Shown: one piece after another, positions 33,711 through 45,455 of the stretch | Layout: each line of letters begins with the position of its first letter | Numbering within the stretch: the stretch's first letter is position 1 | NCBI GenBank assembly: GCA_030704615.1 | Contig: CM060731.1 | Coordinates: 61,362,756-61,426,755, forward strand | From: Takakia lepidozioides | Lineage: Eukaryota > Streptophyta > Takakiopsida > Takakiales > Takakiaceae | DNA: 64,000 bases | Direction: 5' to 3' | Program-made: the position numbers and the translations under genes | The notes under the pieces: model-generated | Databases searched by the model: none | What the model saw: the letters and a program-made list of their open reading frames with translations, nothing else | Told to the model about the DNA's origin: nothing

Positions 33711-35156
33711 CTACTGAAGCCGGTTGGCCATGCCTTGGTCAACCCCCTGACCTCCGCGTCCTTGGCCATGTTGAGCTGGCCCTTGGCCTGCACCTCGTGG
33801 CTGGCCACCTCGTCCTCTCTGGGCTGCTCCACCTCGCCCTTGGCCACCATTGTTCCCTTGGAACTGGCCTGGGCGCAACTCAGGATGCAAACCATAACAT
33901 TGGGCCTCTCCATGCTCGTGCTTGCCACAATGCCCACACTGCAACTGTGCAGGCTGTGCATGTGCCGGCCCTTTGCCTCCCTCTGGGCAATCCTTCTTGA
34001 CATGGGGTCCTCCACATGTCCAGCACACCACATCCGCCCGTTGTTGGCCAGCAAATGAAGGGAGAGACCCCTGCATCTGAGGTCCTCTCTGCCCTTCCCT
34101 GGGCTTCACCTGAGCCCCCTTGTTGCCTTGAGCATGTTGAGGTAGTGGTTGGCTAGAAGCACCACTTCCCCGTGGTGTCTCCTTAGGAAATCCCACCATG
34201 ACCACTCGTTCCTCCACCATGTTGAGCTCTATCCGCTCTGCCAGCAAAAACACATTTGCTAAGGTGGGTTGGGCCGCTTGTAGGAGAGTTGCATCCCGCA
34301 CCCTTCTCCTCAGCTCCTTGTCCAATATCCCATACCAGAATTGGACTGCCTGAGCTTCCGTAACCCCTTGGGTTACATTTATCAAGCGCCTCATGCGAGT
34401 GAAAGCCTCCCTCAAGCTCTTGGTCGGCTTCCGTTGGAACTCTTGCAAGCTCCGCAACTTCTCCGTCATCACCCCTTAGTAGTTCCCTCTCAACTCTTCG
34501 AAGAACTCCACAACAGGGTTGATGGCAGGCATGGGTACTAGTGCTGGTGCGGTAGTGGCTTGGGTGGACGTCGTAGCTACTGTACCACCAGTCCCACTAG
34601 TCCCTCTGCTACTTGCTGAAGCTGCTGGTGCAGCGGCAGGTGTAGCCACTGCCCTCATGGCTCTAGTGCCCCTAGTGATGGAGACATAGTCGGGTGACCA
34701 GTACATCCTCCACTCCTCGATCTCAACCTCATGCCCCCGCCTGAACTCATGGTAATCATCCATAGGCGGCCCCTCAAGGTGCTGAAACAGCCCCTTCCAT
34801 GCCATGAAAGGCGTAAATAGTTGTGGATTGCGCATTTGCTGCAAATCACACCAACTATCAAACTCTTGGATAAAATCATCCAACTCGATGGTGCCCACCG
34901 CCCAAGAGTACCTTCGTGGCCCCTTGGTAGCTCCATACATCTCCTCCATTGTGTCCCACAACAATGGCAAAGAAACAACTTGCACCGCTGGTATGAGTCC
35001 TCCTGATTCACAATCCGAATCAGAACCTTCCGTAGAAGACACAGGAGGTGAAGGTGGCCTAAACCACACACCTCGTCTCGTGTACCCACTAGTATCGCTA
35101 GTGCTCGAACCGGCACTGTCCCCAGCAACTAGTGGCACCTCCGTGTTGACACTCAA
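33711..35156 (-). pseudogene. R1 Gag (capsid and two zinc knuckles), one nonsense codon
   Basis: Frame 35156-34476 (226 codons) is the N-terminal and capsid part, with FIQEFDSWCDLQQM and MAWKGLFQHLEG. It stops at a TAA at 34473-34475; R2 has CAA (Gln) at the same codon. The frame then continues in register, 34472-33711, through REAFTRMRRLINVTQG to two CCHC-like knuckles: CWTCGGPHVKKDC (C-x2-C-x3-H-x4-C) and CGHCGKHEHGEAQC (C-x2-C-x4-H-x4-C). A Gly/Arg/Gln-rich tail follows. Zinc knuckles bind the element RNA during packaging. The protein is of Ty3-type layout. It ends at a TAG also present in R2. Confidence 0.85.
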
Positions 35157-35159
35157 CCG

Positions 35160-37911
35160 GTCATGAACATGTCCCTAACCCCCTCTCCAGAAGGTAACCG
35201 GGTAGAGAACTTGTTGCGGCTTATGGTTTGGAATACTAAGTTTCTAACATAGCCTACACCTGTACCTGCATCCACCGCAAACACTCCTATGGTTGGCTGG
35301 TCATCACCTCCAACCTCACCACAGGAGAAACAATGATGGTTTGGCTGGTCATCACCCCAGCCTCACCATCAACAGCATGCTCTAGGACTGGCCGGTGATC
35401 AAATCCAGACCAATCACCTATAAAAACAAATGCCCACACAAAACTAACATGGCGCACAGTCAAGCATGCAGGTATGGAGGGGATCCAAACACAAGAAATT
35501 AGAACGACAACTCCCCCACACCAAAAACAACTCCACGGTGTTGCTCCTGCAATGACACCCCAGCCCAAACCTGGACTGACTCTTGCCTCCACCTACGGAA
35601 AGGTCTTGGCCTAATGAGAGGGTGGAAACTACGAGGAAGAGAAGCTAAAGCAATGCCTAACCCCAACATGCCCTCATCCCAACACTCTTCCTCTCCTCTC
35701 TTCCCTCACTTGCATGACCATGGGAATATCATGAAGATACTCCTCAAACCGCCCTCCACGAGCTTCAAAATTCGGCCTTCAAGACCACATACCAGTCCTT
35801 AGGCAGTCCACCAGTGCCTCCACGAGTTAGCACAGGCCGTCCACAGGTCAACACGGGCCACCACAGACCAGCACAGGCCCACACAGCTCACAGGCCACAG
35901 CCTGTCACAGCCCTACACAGGTCACAGGGTCACAGCCCCACAGGCCGCAGCCTGTCACAGCCCATCACAGCCCCACAGGCCACAGGGCACAGCCTGTCAC
36001 AGCCCCGCACATCCTGTCACAGCCTGTCACAGCCCCTCACAGCCCGTCACAGCTCGCCACAGCCCCTCACAGCCCCAAAGGCCTCAGGCACGGCCTGACA
36101 CAGCCCCTCACAGCCCGTCACAGCCCCAAAGGCCTCAGGCACGGCCTGACACAGCCCCTTACAGCCCGTCACAGCCCCAAAGGCCTCAGGCACGGCCTGT
36201 CACAGCCCCTCACAGCTCGTCATAGCCCCATAGGCCACTGGGCACAGCCTGTCACAGCCCCGCACAGCCCGTCACATCCCCACAGGCCACTGGGCACAGC
36301 CTGTCACAGCCCGTCACAGCCCCAAAAGGCCACCGGCACAGCCCGTCACAGCCCGTCACAACCCTGAAGGCCACCAGCGCAGCCCCGCACAGCCCCATCC
36401 ATGGCCGCTTTGGCAGTTTAGCCACGCCAAGCTAGGGTTTGTGTCTCTTGGACTCTAGGCTTCTTTCCACCGAGCTATGGCGGCTGTGAGGAAATCAGCA
36501 AGGTATTCTTGCTCTTTCGGCTCCCACACACCACCATAGTAGCCCTAAGCCATGAGGTGGTTGCCACAAACCAAGCCTTCTTTCTCACTTAGCCTCCCCA
36601 AACACGCCACTAAACTCAATGGCAAACAACCAAGCCCTGCTGGTTCCCAGCCCTTGTGAGCACTCATTCAAGCACTCTCCTTGGCCATAGCATCTGTCTT
36701 AGAGCCTATTCCAGCCCCCTACACCTGCTGCTTCAAGAGTTGCGCTCCCTTCAAGCTTTGAAGTTGAAACCCCAACTCACATAGGCCCTACAAGTGCTTT
36801 TCTTTCACTCCAAGTGGAAACCAGCCCTAGACCTTCCGTTCTAGCTCTCTAAAGCTTGAAAACAAGAGCCTCAATGGGCTGAAGGCATGCTCCACACATG
36901 CCCCACTCTCACCATAAGAGAATCAGCTCCTTTGCTTCATTTCTTGCACCCACAAACCTGAAAATACAAGCTTCAGCAGGCTGAAAGCATGCTCCACATG
37001 CCCTACAGGGAAACCAGCCCCTTCCTTCCTTTCTTGCACTCCCACACCTGAAAGTGCAAGCCTTCACCAGGCTGATAGCATGCTCCACACATGCATTGCC
37101 CTCACATAAGGGAAGTCAGCCCTTCCCTCTTCCTTGCTTGCCCTCCAAGCTTGAAGATGGAAGCTTCAATGAGCTGAATACATGCTCCACACATGCAACC
37201 TCTTCACACACGAGATATCAGCCCCCTATCTTGGCTCCTTGGCTCCTTGATGCTCTCTAAGACAAGACTAAGCACTCCACAGCCTTTGCCAAGCTCCTGA
37301 AACCCTAAGGCTTACATTTCCAGCCACAAGACACTTCTCTTGTGGTGCAAGAGCTCTTCTTCCAAGCTCTGAAACCCTAGGTGCACATTCCATGGCCTTG
37401 CCGCACCTCTTAGCTCCTGTTCCAGCCCTGCTCTTGCCATGACAAGAGCCCTCTCAATGCTGAAGCTCGAGATTGAAACCCAATCTCACCATACTCCACA
37501 AAGTGCACTGATTTGCCCCAAGCCAAATCAGCCCTTTCGCTTGGTCTTGCAATCCTTCACACAATGAAAGCTCGCATTCCCAAGTCCAGTTCTCAACTTT
37601 GCCACCAAAGCCACTATAACCTGCTCTTGACTGGTCCTCTTCCCAATCGTGCTTGCTCATGCATGTACACAATCTGAAACCATCAAGGTGCTCTGGAATT
37701 ACCTGCAGCATGGTGCTTTCATCTCTGAAGCTGAAGATCGAATGCCAAGGTCTACCACCTTGTAACCCACATCGCCTCCGCTTCTAACAACCAAGAGCTC
37801 CACGGTGCTCCTTGCATAACAACTTGGTTTCTCTCATTCTCAAGCAAAAACCACAAGTGCTACAACTAACTCGTATCTGGCACTCACAGATACGAGCTGA
37901 TCTTTCTCGAG
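35160..37911 (-). other. R1 5' leader, with CACAGCCC microsatellite at 35810-36400
   Basis: Long untranslated leader between gag and the 5' LTR. Positions 35810-36400 are about 600 bases of imperfect CACAGCCC, GTCACAGCC and CAGGCCACAG words, with a 56-base higher unit (GGCCTCAGGCACGGCCTGA) repeated three times near 36075-36200. R2 lacks this expansion. The rest shares stretches with the R2 leader (56760-58839), such as ACGAGCTGATCTTTCTCGAG beside the LTR. No protein was recognised. Confidence 0.6.
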
Positions 37912-38238
37912 TGATAACGAAGAAGAATACAAGCACAAGCTCATGCGAACTCACAAAGCTGAAGCATAAACTCATGCATATATAACCTCATCACTCAAAT
38001 ACAAGTCACGCCAAGTGCACCCCACGCCATGGGGAATCCACACTACGGCGCCATAGCTAGGCGCGGTGAGGCTCAACTCGAGAAAGATGAGCCTCCCGCG
38101 CTTGCCATGAAGATAACCACTCCAGGGCCTAAATTTGCCTTGACCCCTGGATTGACACTTGGGTCAATCCCAAATGTCAATATGTAAAAGCTAGCTATTT
38201 CCTAGCTAGTTTCACACTAGTGGTAAAATAACTTGACA
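37912..38238 (-). repeat. R1 5' LTR (block B)
   Basis: Sense begins TGTCAAGTTATTTTACCACT at 38238 and ends ...TTCGTTATCA at 37912; 327 bases. It matches 18180-18537, 46886-47191 and 58840-59149. It contains a conserved GTTGAGCCTCACCGCG block. The outer flank is GAAATGTGAG, where the type-1 array resumes. Confidence 0.85.
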
Positions 38239-38297
38239 GAAATGTGAGCACTTGGCACATTCTTGCATGCGTAACTAACACTTGAATGGCAGCTCGA

Positions 38298-38880
38298 AAC
38301 AGTGTGCGGCACCGCACACTATTTGTGCCCCCTTGGAACGCTCTCTTTTGGTTGAAATTGTATCCCTTCTGGTGTGTGAGGCTGACTAGAATCAGGGCAA
38401 AATGGCAGCACGAAACAGTGTGCGGCACCGCACACTGTTTGTGCCCCCCTGGAACGCTCTCTTTTGGTTGAAAATGTATCCCTTCTTGTGTTTGAAGCAG
38501 ACTAGAATTAGGGCAAAATGGCAGCATGAAACAGTGTGCGGCACTGCACATTGTTTGTGCCCCCCTGGAACGCTATCTTTTGGTTGAAAATGTATCCCTT
38601 CTTGTGTTTGAAGCAGATTAGAATCAGGGAAAAATTGCAGCACGAAACAGTGTGCGGCACCTATGCCCCACTGGAACGCTCTCTTTTGGTTGAAAATATA
38701 TCCCTTCTGGTGTGTGAAGCAGGCTAGAATCAGGGCAAAAAAGCAGCAGAAAACAGTGTGCGGCACCGCACACTGTTTCAACCCCCTTGGAACTCTCTCT
38801 TTTGGTTGGAAGTGTACCCCTTCATGTGTTTGTAGCAGACTTGAAATAGCAGCTTCAAACAGTGTGCGGCACGGCACACT
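38298..38880. repeat. Type-1 palindrome array, continuation (6 copies)
   Basis: Five complete or near-complete copies of GTGTGCGGCACCGCACAC (near 38301, 38418, 38534, 38756, 38861) and one half copy (38649-38661). They sit in a regular direct repeat of about 116 bases whose spacer contains GGAACGCTCTCTTTTGGTTG. It is the right-hand continuation of the 16131-17963 array. Confidence 0.9.
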
Positions 38881-38929
38881 ATTTAAGCCCTTCTGTATTT
38901 TAGTCACCCAACTCTATCTGTCAGGCTTC

Positions 38930-40050
38930 AATCAATTGAAATCAATTTCGTTCAGCTATATTGTTGAACACTCCCTCCACATTTGGCATACATGTCCACA
39001 GGTATTGTTCAGAATCACATCTGGTACATTTTCAGTTGTGACGATGCGACCATGGACCTCTTTGCCCTTTTCCAGGGCTGCCAGGCTTGCAGACGCACAG
39101 AAACTTTATGTGGTTGGGCTTCACCCCTTCCTCCATCATTTGCTCGTAGGTCCCCACAGCCTCCATCCCGCGCCCCTGATGTGCATATCCTGCAAGCATG
39201 GCGTTCCATGACACCACATCTTGTTCAGCCATATTGTTGAACACTTCCTCGGCATCCTCAATGCTCCCACAATTGGCATACATGTCCACGAGGGTATTGT
39301 TCAGAATGACATCTGGTACAATTCCAGCTTTCGCGACGCAATCATGTACCTCTTTGCACATGCATTGCAAATGCACACAAACGTGATGTGGTTGGGCTTC
39401 ACCCCTTCCCACATCATTTGATCACAGGTCTCCAAAGCCACAATCCCCCCTTGCGTGCCACGACACCACCATCTTGTTTAGCCATAGCGTTGAAAACTGT
39501 CTTCGCATTCTCTTTCCCCTTTTCCAGAGCTGCCATGCTTGCACACGCATTGCAAACGCACACAAACGTGATGTGGTCGGGCTTCACCCCTTCCCCCATC
39601 ATTTGATCATAGGTCTCCAAAGCCACCATCCCACGTCCCTGCTATGCATACCCTGCAAGCATCGGGTGCCACGACACCACATCTCGTTCAGCCATAGTGT
39701 TGAAAACTGCCTTTGCATCCTTAATGCACTTACATTTGGCATACATGTCGACCAGGGCAGTGTTCAGAATGACATCTGGTACAATTCCAGCTTTCCGATG
39801 TCATCATGGACCTCTTTCCCCTTTTCCAGGGCTCCCAGGCTTGCACACGAATTGCAAACACAAACGAACGTGATGTGCAACATTTGCTCATAGGTCTCCA
39901 AAGCATTCCTACCACACCCATGCTTGGTAAATCCTGCCAACATTATATTCCACGTGATCAAAGATGGTCGAGGCATTCTGTGGAAAACCTGGTGAGCATC
40001 CATGATGCTCCCACACTTAACATACATGTTGACAAGGGTGTTGAGTAGAA
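38930..40050 (-). pseudogene. Pentatricopeptide repeat (PPR) gene fragments
   Basis: The minus strand, in several broken frames, encodes PPR wording: VDMYANCGSIEDAEEVFNNM, QDVVSWNAMLAGYA and VGTYEQMMEEGVKPNHI (39412-39032), a shorter repeat (39629-39414), and MYVKCGSIMDAHQVFHRMPR with LITWNIMLAGFTKHG (40027-39764). The blocks at 39032-39200, 39240-39412 and 39730-39900 look like duplicated copies of the same two or three repeats. PPR proteins bind organelle RNA. No intact reading frame or targeting peptide is present. It is either captured gene pieces inside element I or a decayed gene. Confidence 0.8.
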
Positions 40051-42110
40051 AAACATTTGGCGTTAATCACTTTGGATAATGTGAGTGTGCACCTGTTTCC
40101 AGCTTCCAGACCTTTCATCTTGATGCACTTAGCAAGAGACAGAAGACTTATCTGAATCTGCTGAAATGCCTTGTTAGTTTAAAGCTGCAGAGCCTCTGTC
40201 AGTCTGCCTGCCTCACAAAGCATCTTCACATGCCCAGCAGAAGAGGCATTGTGGACTCCCTCTCTTGATCCTCTTTCAGAAGCTGTGGTCAAGGTTTAGG
40301 TTCTTGATTTTATCAACTGTGCCGCTATAGCTGCTACCTTTACTTGACCATCTACCCATGCAGGTTTCTTGTAGCTATTGATCCACATGGAATCATAGGT
40401 AATCTGGAGCTTGAAGTCCAGCCCTCTTGGATGAACTTGGACCCACACTCTATCCCTGCTCCTTTTGCTATCCATGTCTCGCCACAAATCATGCATACTG
40501 CATCCTTGCCTTGCTGCTAGCACCTAACAATGACAGCCTATATTTTTTCTAGGAAACACCTAACTCAACTTATCACACTAGTTCCTATGGTCAATTGCAT
40601 CTGCTACTCTTTGTAATCCAACAAGCATTCACCTTTTTGCCTCGATTGTCCCGCCATTGCCTGGGGTCAGAAAAGTATCAGAATTCAACATGAAAATTTA
40701 GGCCAATTCTGATAAGAGGGAAAAACAGGGTGAAATCTGTTGAAGAAGGTACCTTCATTAGCAGTGCCTGATTTTATCAATTGAGCCGCTGGTGCTGTGG
40801 CTTCCAGTTCACCATCTACCCATGCAGGTTTCGTGTAGCTATCCTTCCACATGGAATCATAGGTAATCTGGAGCTTGAAATTCGGCCCTCTTGGATGAAT
40901 TTGGACCCACACTCTATCCCTGCTCCTTCAGCTATCCAGACCTCTGCACAAATCATGCACACATCCTTGCCTTGCTGCAGCTAGCAGCTGAAGCAGTTGA
41001 CACTGACGCCCTAACCCTACCTACAGTAACATGTCAAAATCACTCCAAAACCACCATAGATCCACCAACGAGCTTCTCCTAATCTATGTTATCTGTTTTT
41101 GGATACTTTCCTGCTGCCACATCGGCAGTAACTTGTCAAAGTCACTCCTAACCACCACAGATCCACCCAACGAGCTAACTTACAGAATTCAATATGCATC
41201 TCAGAGCCGAGTCTGATGAGAGGGTAAAATAGGCAAAAATAGGTTGAAGAAGAAGGTACCCTCACCACATTGTCGACCTTGACCTTGTGTCATGACCCAT
41301 GGAGGATTTGACAGACCATCAACCCAAAGATCCTCTTGTGTGTGCTACTTGTGTCCATCGTCAGGAACTGTCGGATTGGTTTGTGAGAACAACCACGGTG
41401 CAGCTGAGCAGAGATTGAAACACGGCCTGCTAAGACCAAGCTCTCTCCCAAGAACCTTGTAAACATCAGGAAGAATACCAAATCATGGTACTAACAGGAG
41501 CCAACAGCCCACATTTACATGATGGACAAACTTCTTCACACCGTACATTAAGAAAAAGCCACACCTTGCGATTGCGGTTGTCGCACCATCGTGAAGGATC
41601 TTTACAAAATTCATGCCTGCTCTGCTCTGTGCTGCAAATTCAGGGCCAAGTTTGATGAGCGGGCAAAACAGGCTGAAAGAAGTCGAAGAAGGTGCCCTCA
41701 CCACATTGTCCTCGACCTTGTGTCATGACCCATCGAGGATTTGACTGACCACCTCTTGTGTGTGCTGCTTGTGTCTATAGTCAGGTAATGTCGGATTGGT
41801 CTGGGAGAGGATTGGTCTGCGAGAACCACCACGATGCAGCTGAGCGGGCGGAGATTGAAACACGGCCTGCTAAGACCAAGCCAATTCTCCCAAGAACGCT
41901 GTAAACATCAGGAAGAATACCAAATCATGGTACTAAAAACCCACATTGCAGGATGAACAAACTTCTTCACATCGTACATTAAGAAAAGCCACACCTTGCG
42001 ATTGCGGTTGTCCACCCAAGCTATTGCATATCCTGCAGATCCTCCCACGCAAACATAACAAAACGATCAAGTCCCATAACTTACTCATCGCTGAACGCAA
42101 TCCCGCAACC
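40051..42110 (-). pseudogene. Decayed continuation of the PPR region with duplicated segments
   Basis: Further minus-strand remnants upstream of the PPR pieces. A block encoding VWVQVHPRGLDFKLQITYD (40523-40296) recurs as MWVQIHPRGPNFKLQITYD (40912-40685) with the same tail AAQLIKS. A second tandem duplication spans about 41200-41650 and 41650-42020 (shared CTTGTGTCATGACCCAT and CATCAGGAAGAATACCAAAT). I recognise no domain in these. Retained amino-acid wording between copies suggests the first block was once coding. Confidence 0.5.
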
Positions 42111-42209
42111 CTAAATCCATTTTGAATTATTTGGATGAATGTATCGTAGATGGATGGATCTTGGGTTTTCCATCAATCTATCCATCCATTCATTTAATTT
42201 TCCGTTCAT

Positions 42210-42445
42210 CCAATAGTTGCCAGCAAGACGTTTGCTTTATCGTTCATTCATACGTTCATCCAGTGCGCACAAATTATATTTCATACGTTCATCCAACAGC
42301 TGCCAGCAAGGCGTTTGTTTATCATTCGTTCAGATAATTCAGTTGTTTTGTTTCACTAACCTTTCATACGTTCATCCAATAGTTGCCAGCAAGGCGTTTG
42401 TTTATCATTCGTTCAGATAATTCAGTTGTTTTGTTTCACTAACCT
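42210..42445 (+). repeat. Short tandem duplication
   Basis: A segment of about 93 bases (TTCATACGTTCATCCAA, GTTGCCAGCAAGGCGTTTG, GATAATTCAGTTGTTTTG) is present near 42278-42364 and again at 42365-42442, with a partial copy from 42205. It is preceded by ATCCATCCATTC simple repeats. No gene. Confidence 0.7.
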
Positions 42446-42449
42446 TTAA

Positions 42450-42908
42450 CCAGCACACGATTAGTTTACTATTAATGTGTTGGGTCAGTGAAAAAATAGT
42501 TAAATGTTTTTACTTCTTATTATCCACGTATATATTGTTATATATAGTTTATATATTGTGAATACACATGCCATTGCTTAATTGGTTGTCTCAGTCAGCT
42601 CATTTTAGGTAGTCAAAATCTCTAACTACAGTCAAAATTTTCGCGGTTGTCTAGCACCTCGAATATTTTAATATAAATTTTGACTGCAAAATGGTTGGAA
42701 CAGTCGAAAGTGACAACAGTCAACGCCAGCGTCAAACTAAATCGTCGAAATTACATAGGGTGTGTTGTAGTGCAACCTGAAAGGAATCAATAGTTAGTTT
42801 GGGGTACGACACTGTTTTTGAAACCCATGTCAAGGTTCTTTTTTTGTTTAGAATAAACCCATTCAGTCGTCTCTCTTGCTTTAAACAGAGAGAAATGAAA
42901 GCAAGAAA
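42450..42908. other. No gene recognised
   Basis: AT-rich spacer before the third type-1 block. A degenerate half site (GTACGACACTGTTTTTG) lies near 42803. Confidence 0.5.
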
Positions 42909-43184
42909 CAGTGTGCGGCACTGCACATTGTTTCTGGCCCCTCTCTTCAATTAGGGATTTTCATGTGGGAAGTGTGCACCAAGCCCTATTCCTCAAACTT
43001 CCATGAAGGTGAAATGGTAGCACGAAACAGTGTGCAGTGCCGCACACTGTTTGTGCCCCTGTACAATGATATATTTTGATGTAAGAGGAAGCCCTATAAG
43101 AATGTCCCTGCACATTTGAAACTTTGTGAAAACACAAAAAAAGGTTTGAGTTTGAAGCTCTGTAAAGTGTGCGGCACAACACAC
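42909..43184. repeat. Type-1 palindromes upstream of the ParB-like exon (3 copies)
   Basis: Copies near 42911-42928 (GTGTGCGGCACTGCACAT), 43031-43048 (GTGTGCAGTGCCGCACAC) and 43167-43184 (GTGTGCGGCACAACACAC), spaced about 120-136 bases. All carry single changes. The last lies 30-50 bases before the first codons of the ParB-like exon. Confidence 0.85.
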
Positions 43185-43215
43185 TGTTTCTGGCCCCTCT
43201 CTAATGGCCATTTGA

Positions 43216-44532
43216 ATGTGCGTGCAGGAGAAGATGCAAAGAGTGGAGGATGAGAACCCTACAGTGCAGGAAGATGAGAACATTGTTGATGTGGACGACA
43301 AGTTCTATGAAAGCAAAGCGGCAGAGATGCTGGGGGGTCAGAAGGTCAATTCGCAGCTTGTGGTTCAAAGTATGCTTGCACCGGGTGGGAGGTTGAAGAT
43401 TCCCCTGTGCAGGTTGGTTTCCATGCCCGTCGTTCGTCCACCCCTCATCAAGGACATCCAGAAGCTAGAGGCCGAGTTTGTTCATGGGTATTTGGATGGA
43501 TCCACAGTGTTTTATGTTTCTACTAGGGATTCCAGAGGCAATGAGCTTCTTGTGGATGAGTCAATCACGGACTCTTGGGATCCCATTTGGAGACATGTGA
43601 ATGAATCCTTCAAACTTCTTCTATCCAGGAAACCTTCAACGCAAGCATTCTCAGGGAAGACGTTTCACGTATGGGATGGCAACCACCGGTTGCTTGCATG
43701 GATGGCTGTCATTGGGAGGCTGCACTCACAGGAGGAAGAGTGGCATTACTGTGTTCGATCGATGGTCCTGGATTGTGACGGGAACATGATGGGTCTTCTG
43801 ACGGCAATGAATGATGTGAACAGGTTGGTTGCTTGAGCAGTCTACATGTTCCGGTTGTGGTTCCGTGGTTCTTTGCTTCCAATCTTCTGTTTTTGGTTCT
43901 TGAATTTCATTTTGACTTTCACAAATCAATCTGCAAAGGGACGGAGACATCGCATGTCAAAACGAGCTTGGCACACACTCTGTACAGGATACAGAGGATC
44001 GGGCAGATGCCCTTGAGCAACTTCAAGTCCATTTTGTCAGCAGAGACGTACATGAAGTGCGAGAGTTCCAAGACATCAGAAACATGGTACTCGTTGACCC
44101 ACGAGGCTTTCATGGAGTGTATGTACACGGTGAGATACATCTTCCATCATCTGGCCTTTGGGTATTTCTGCTTTGAGGACTTTGTTTCTATTTGTTTCCC
44201 TTGCCCTTGTGTTAATGCATTTGTCGTGCATTCTCTTGCAGCAAGACATTGCAGATGTAGGCCAGCGTGGCAAACTGGAATACTACAGTTCTACCCTGAA
44301 GAGAGAAAGACAACAAAGGGGGTTGATAGTCACATCAAGCAAGAGATGGCCACCACCAGAAAAAATATTATGAGTGTTTTTGTGAAGCAGCTGAGAATTG
44401 CAGACCCAACCTTCGGACCAGAGTTCATTCCAGAGGTGAAAAACCATTTCAACAAACCAGGAAAGCCGGAGATGGCCCAGGAGAAGTTGCACAGGTTGTC
44501 TACCGCCATTGTGTCTTCAGAACATAAGGTGA
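43216..44532 (+). pseudogene. ParB/Srx-like and methyltransferase-like gene, copy B, 5' part
   Basis: The first exon seen (43216 or, if GTGCAG at 43223-43228 is an acceptor, 43229) runs to 43820 and ends at AACAG|GTTGGT, the position used in copy A. It encodes the ParB/sulfiredoxin-like domain: IPLCRLVSMPVVRP (residues 62-75), then VWDGNHRLLAWM (152-163). In ParB relatives this G-x-x-R-x-x-A box contacts nucleotide. Next exons: about 43937-44130 (SLAHTLYRIQRIG, TWYSLTHEAFMECMY) and 44242-44532 (RIADPTFGPEFIPEV), matching copy A. It ends at AAG|GTGAAA. The long low-complexity N-terminus of copy A is missing, so the start may be lost. The gene is then broken by retroelement R2 and by an inversion. 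Confidence 0.6.
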
Positions 44533-45440
44533 AATGGCTGCATATGGAACTCTGACGAGCCCTGAGCGCGCGCGGTCAGGGTGACGACATATTAGTCTAG
44601 GGGGGGACGTGGTAAGTTGCGGTGTAGGTTGGGCTCACTAAACCGCCTACCCGACTGTGGTTAGTGCAGGGGGTCTGTGGTCGTACATGATGGCTATGAT
44701 CACTGTCTAAGTCCTACCGGCAAAGATAAATCACGTACTCCTCTTCAGAGAGCGAGTTTGCGTTTCTAAGTCCTACGGTATCCTACAATCTACTCAGTAA
44801 CTGCCTTCCAAGTCTTTGTATTTTATTGTTTAATTCCTATCGCCTAGGGCCCCGAGCCGCCTATAGCCAGGACATGTTTTAATCCCTTCACAAGGGACCT
44901 GCCGAGCCTAGAAGAAGAGGGAAAATCTTCCTCTCCCAATGCCCCTCCTTCACCGAGTGCTTAAGTTCAAATCTCTGATGGAAATGCCAATGCTTCCTAC
45001 CCCAGTGCCTAAAATACTTTGTCTTAGCAAAGAAGTGGCCAAAATACCTATCATAATCCAATGGGTTCACCAAGTTCAATAAGGTGGTTCTAAGCCCCTC
45101 AAATCAATAAGTTCAATCCGTTTAATCAATGCCCTTCAGGCTATAACGTGCACCACGTGCATCTATCTTATTTAAATTTCGTAAATCAGAAATGCTGGAA
45201 AATAAAAGAAATTAAGAAAATCAGGAAAAATACCTCCCCATTGGGAAATCATGTGGGGAATCCAAAGATTCCCTTGGCGCCTAAAGATGCCCTTGGGAAC
45301 CCCGTGGGAACCTAATGAGAACCAAAGAACACCCGGGAACCGTTCCCTGCCGCGGGGAACTGCCGCGGCCCTATCGGATGAATGAATCTCGCTGAGAGCT
45401 CACCCCTGCCACTACATTCGAGGAGATGGTACCGTGATGG
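44533..45440. other. Intron 3 and unassigned repeat-like DNA
   Basis: Begins as intron 3 of copy B. A polypurine word GTCTAGGGGGGGACGTGG at about 44594-44611 resembles an LTR-element primer tract, so part of another retroelement may lie here. No protein was recognised. The left breakpoint of the inversion that reversed 45.4-49.9 kb lies in or near this stretch. Confidence 0.4.
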
Positions 45441-45455
45441 CATGCATATGTCTTT

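Larger units (their letters stand above)
18003..38238 (-). mobile_element. Retroelement R1 (Ty3-type), carrying element II inside it
   Basis: Sense is minus. The 5' terminus TGTCAAGTTATTTTACC lies at 38238 and the 3' terminus ...GCGCACGACA at 18003. The flanks GAAA (17999-18002) and GAAA (38239-38242) are a 4-bp target duplication inside the type-1 array. Order in sense: 5' LTR (37912-38238), long leader, gag (35156-32975), element II, RT remnant (19368-19060), pol 3' end (18850-18717), 3' LTR complex (18003-18716). Compared with R2, about 2.7 kb of protease and RT coding is missing where element II sits. That sequence was lost before or during the insertion. Confidence 0.75.
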
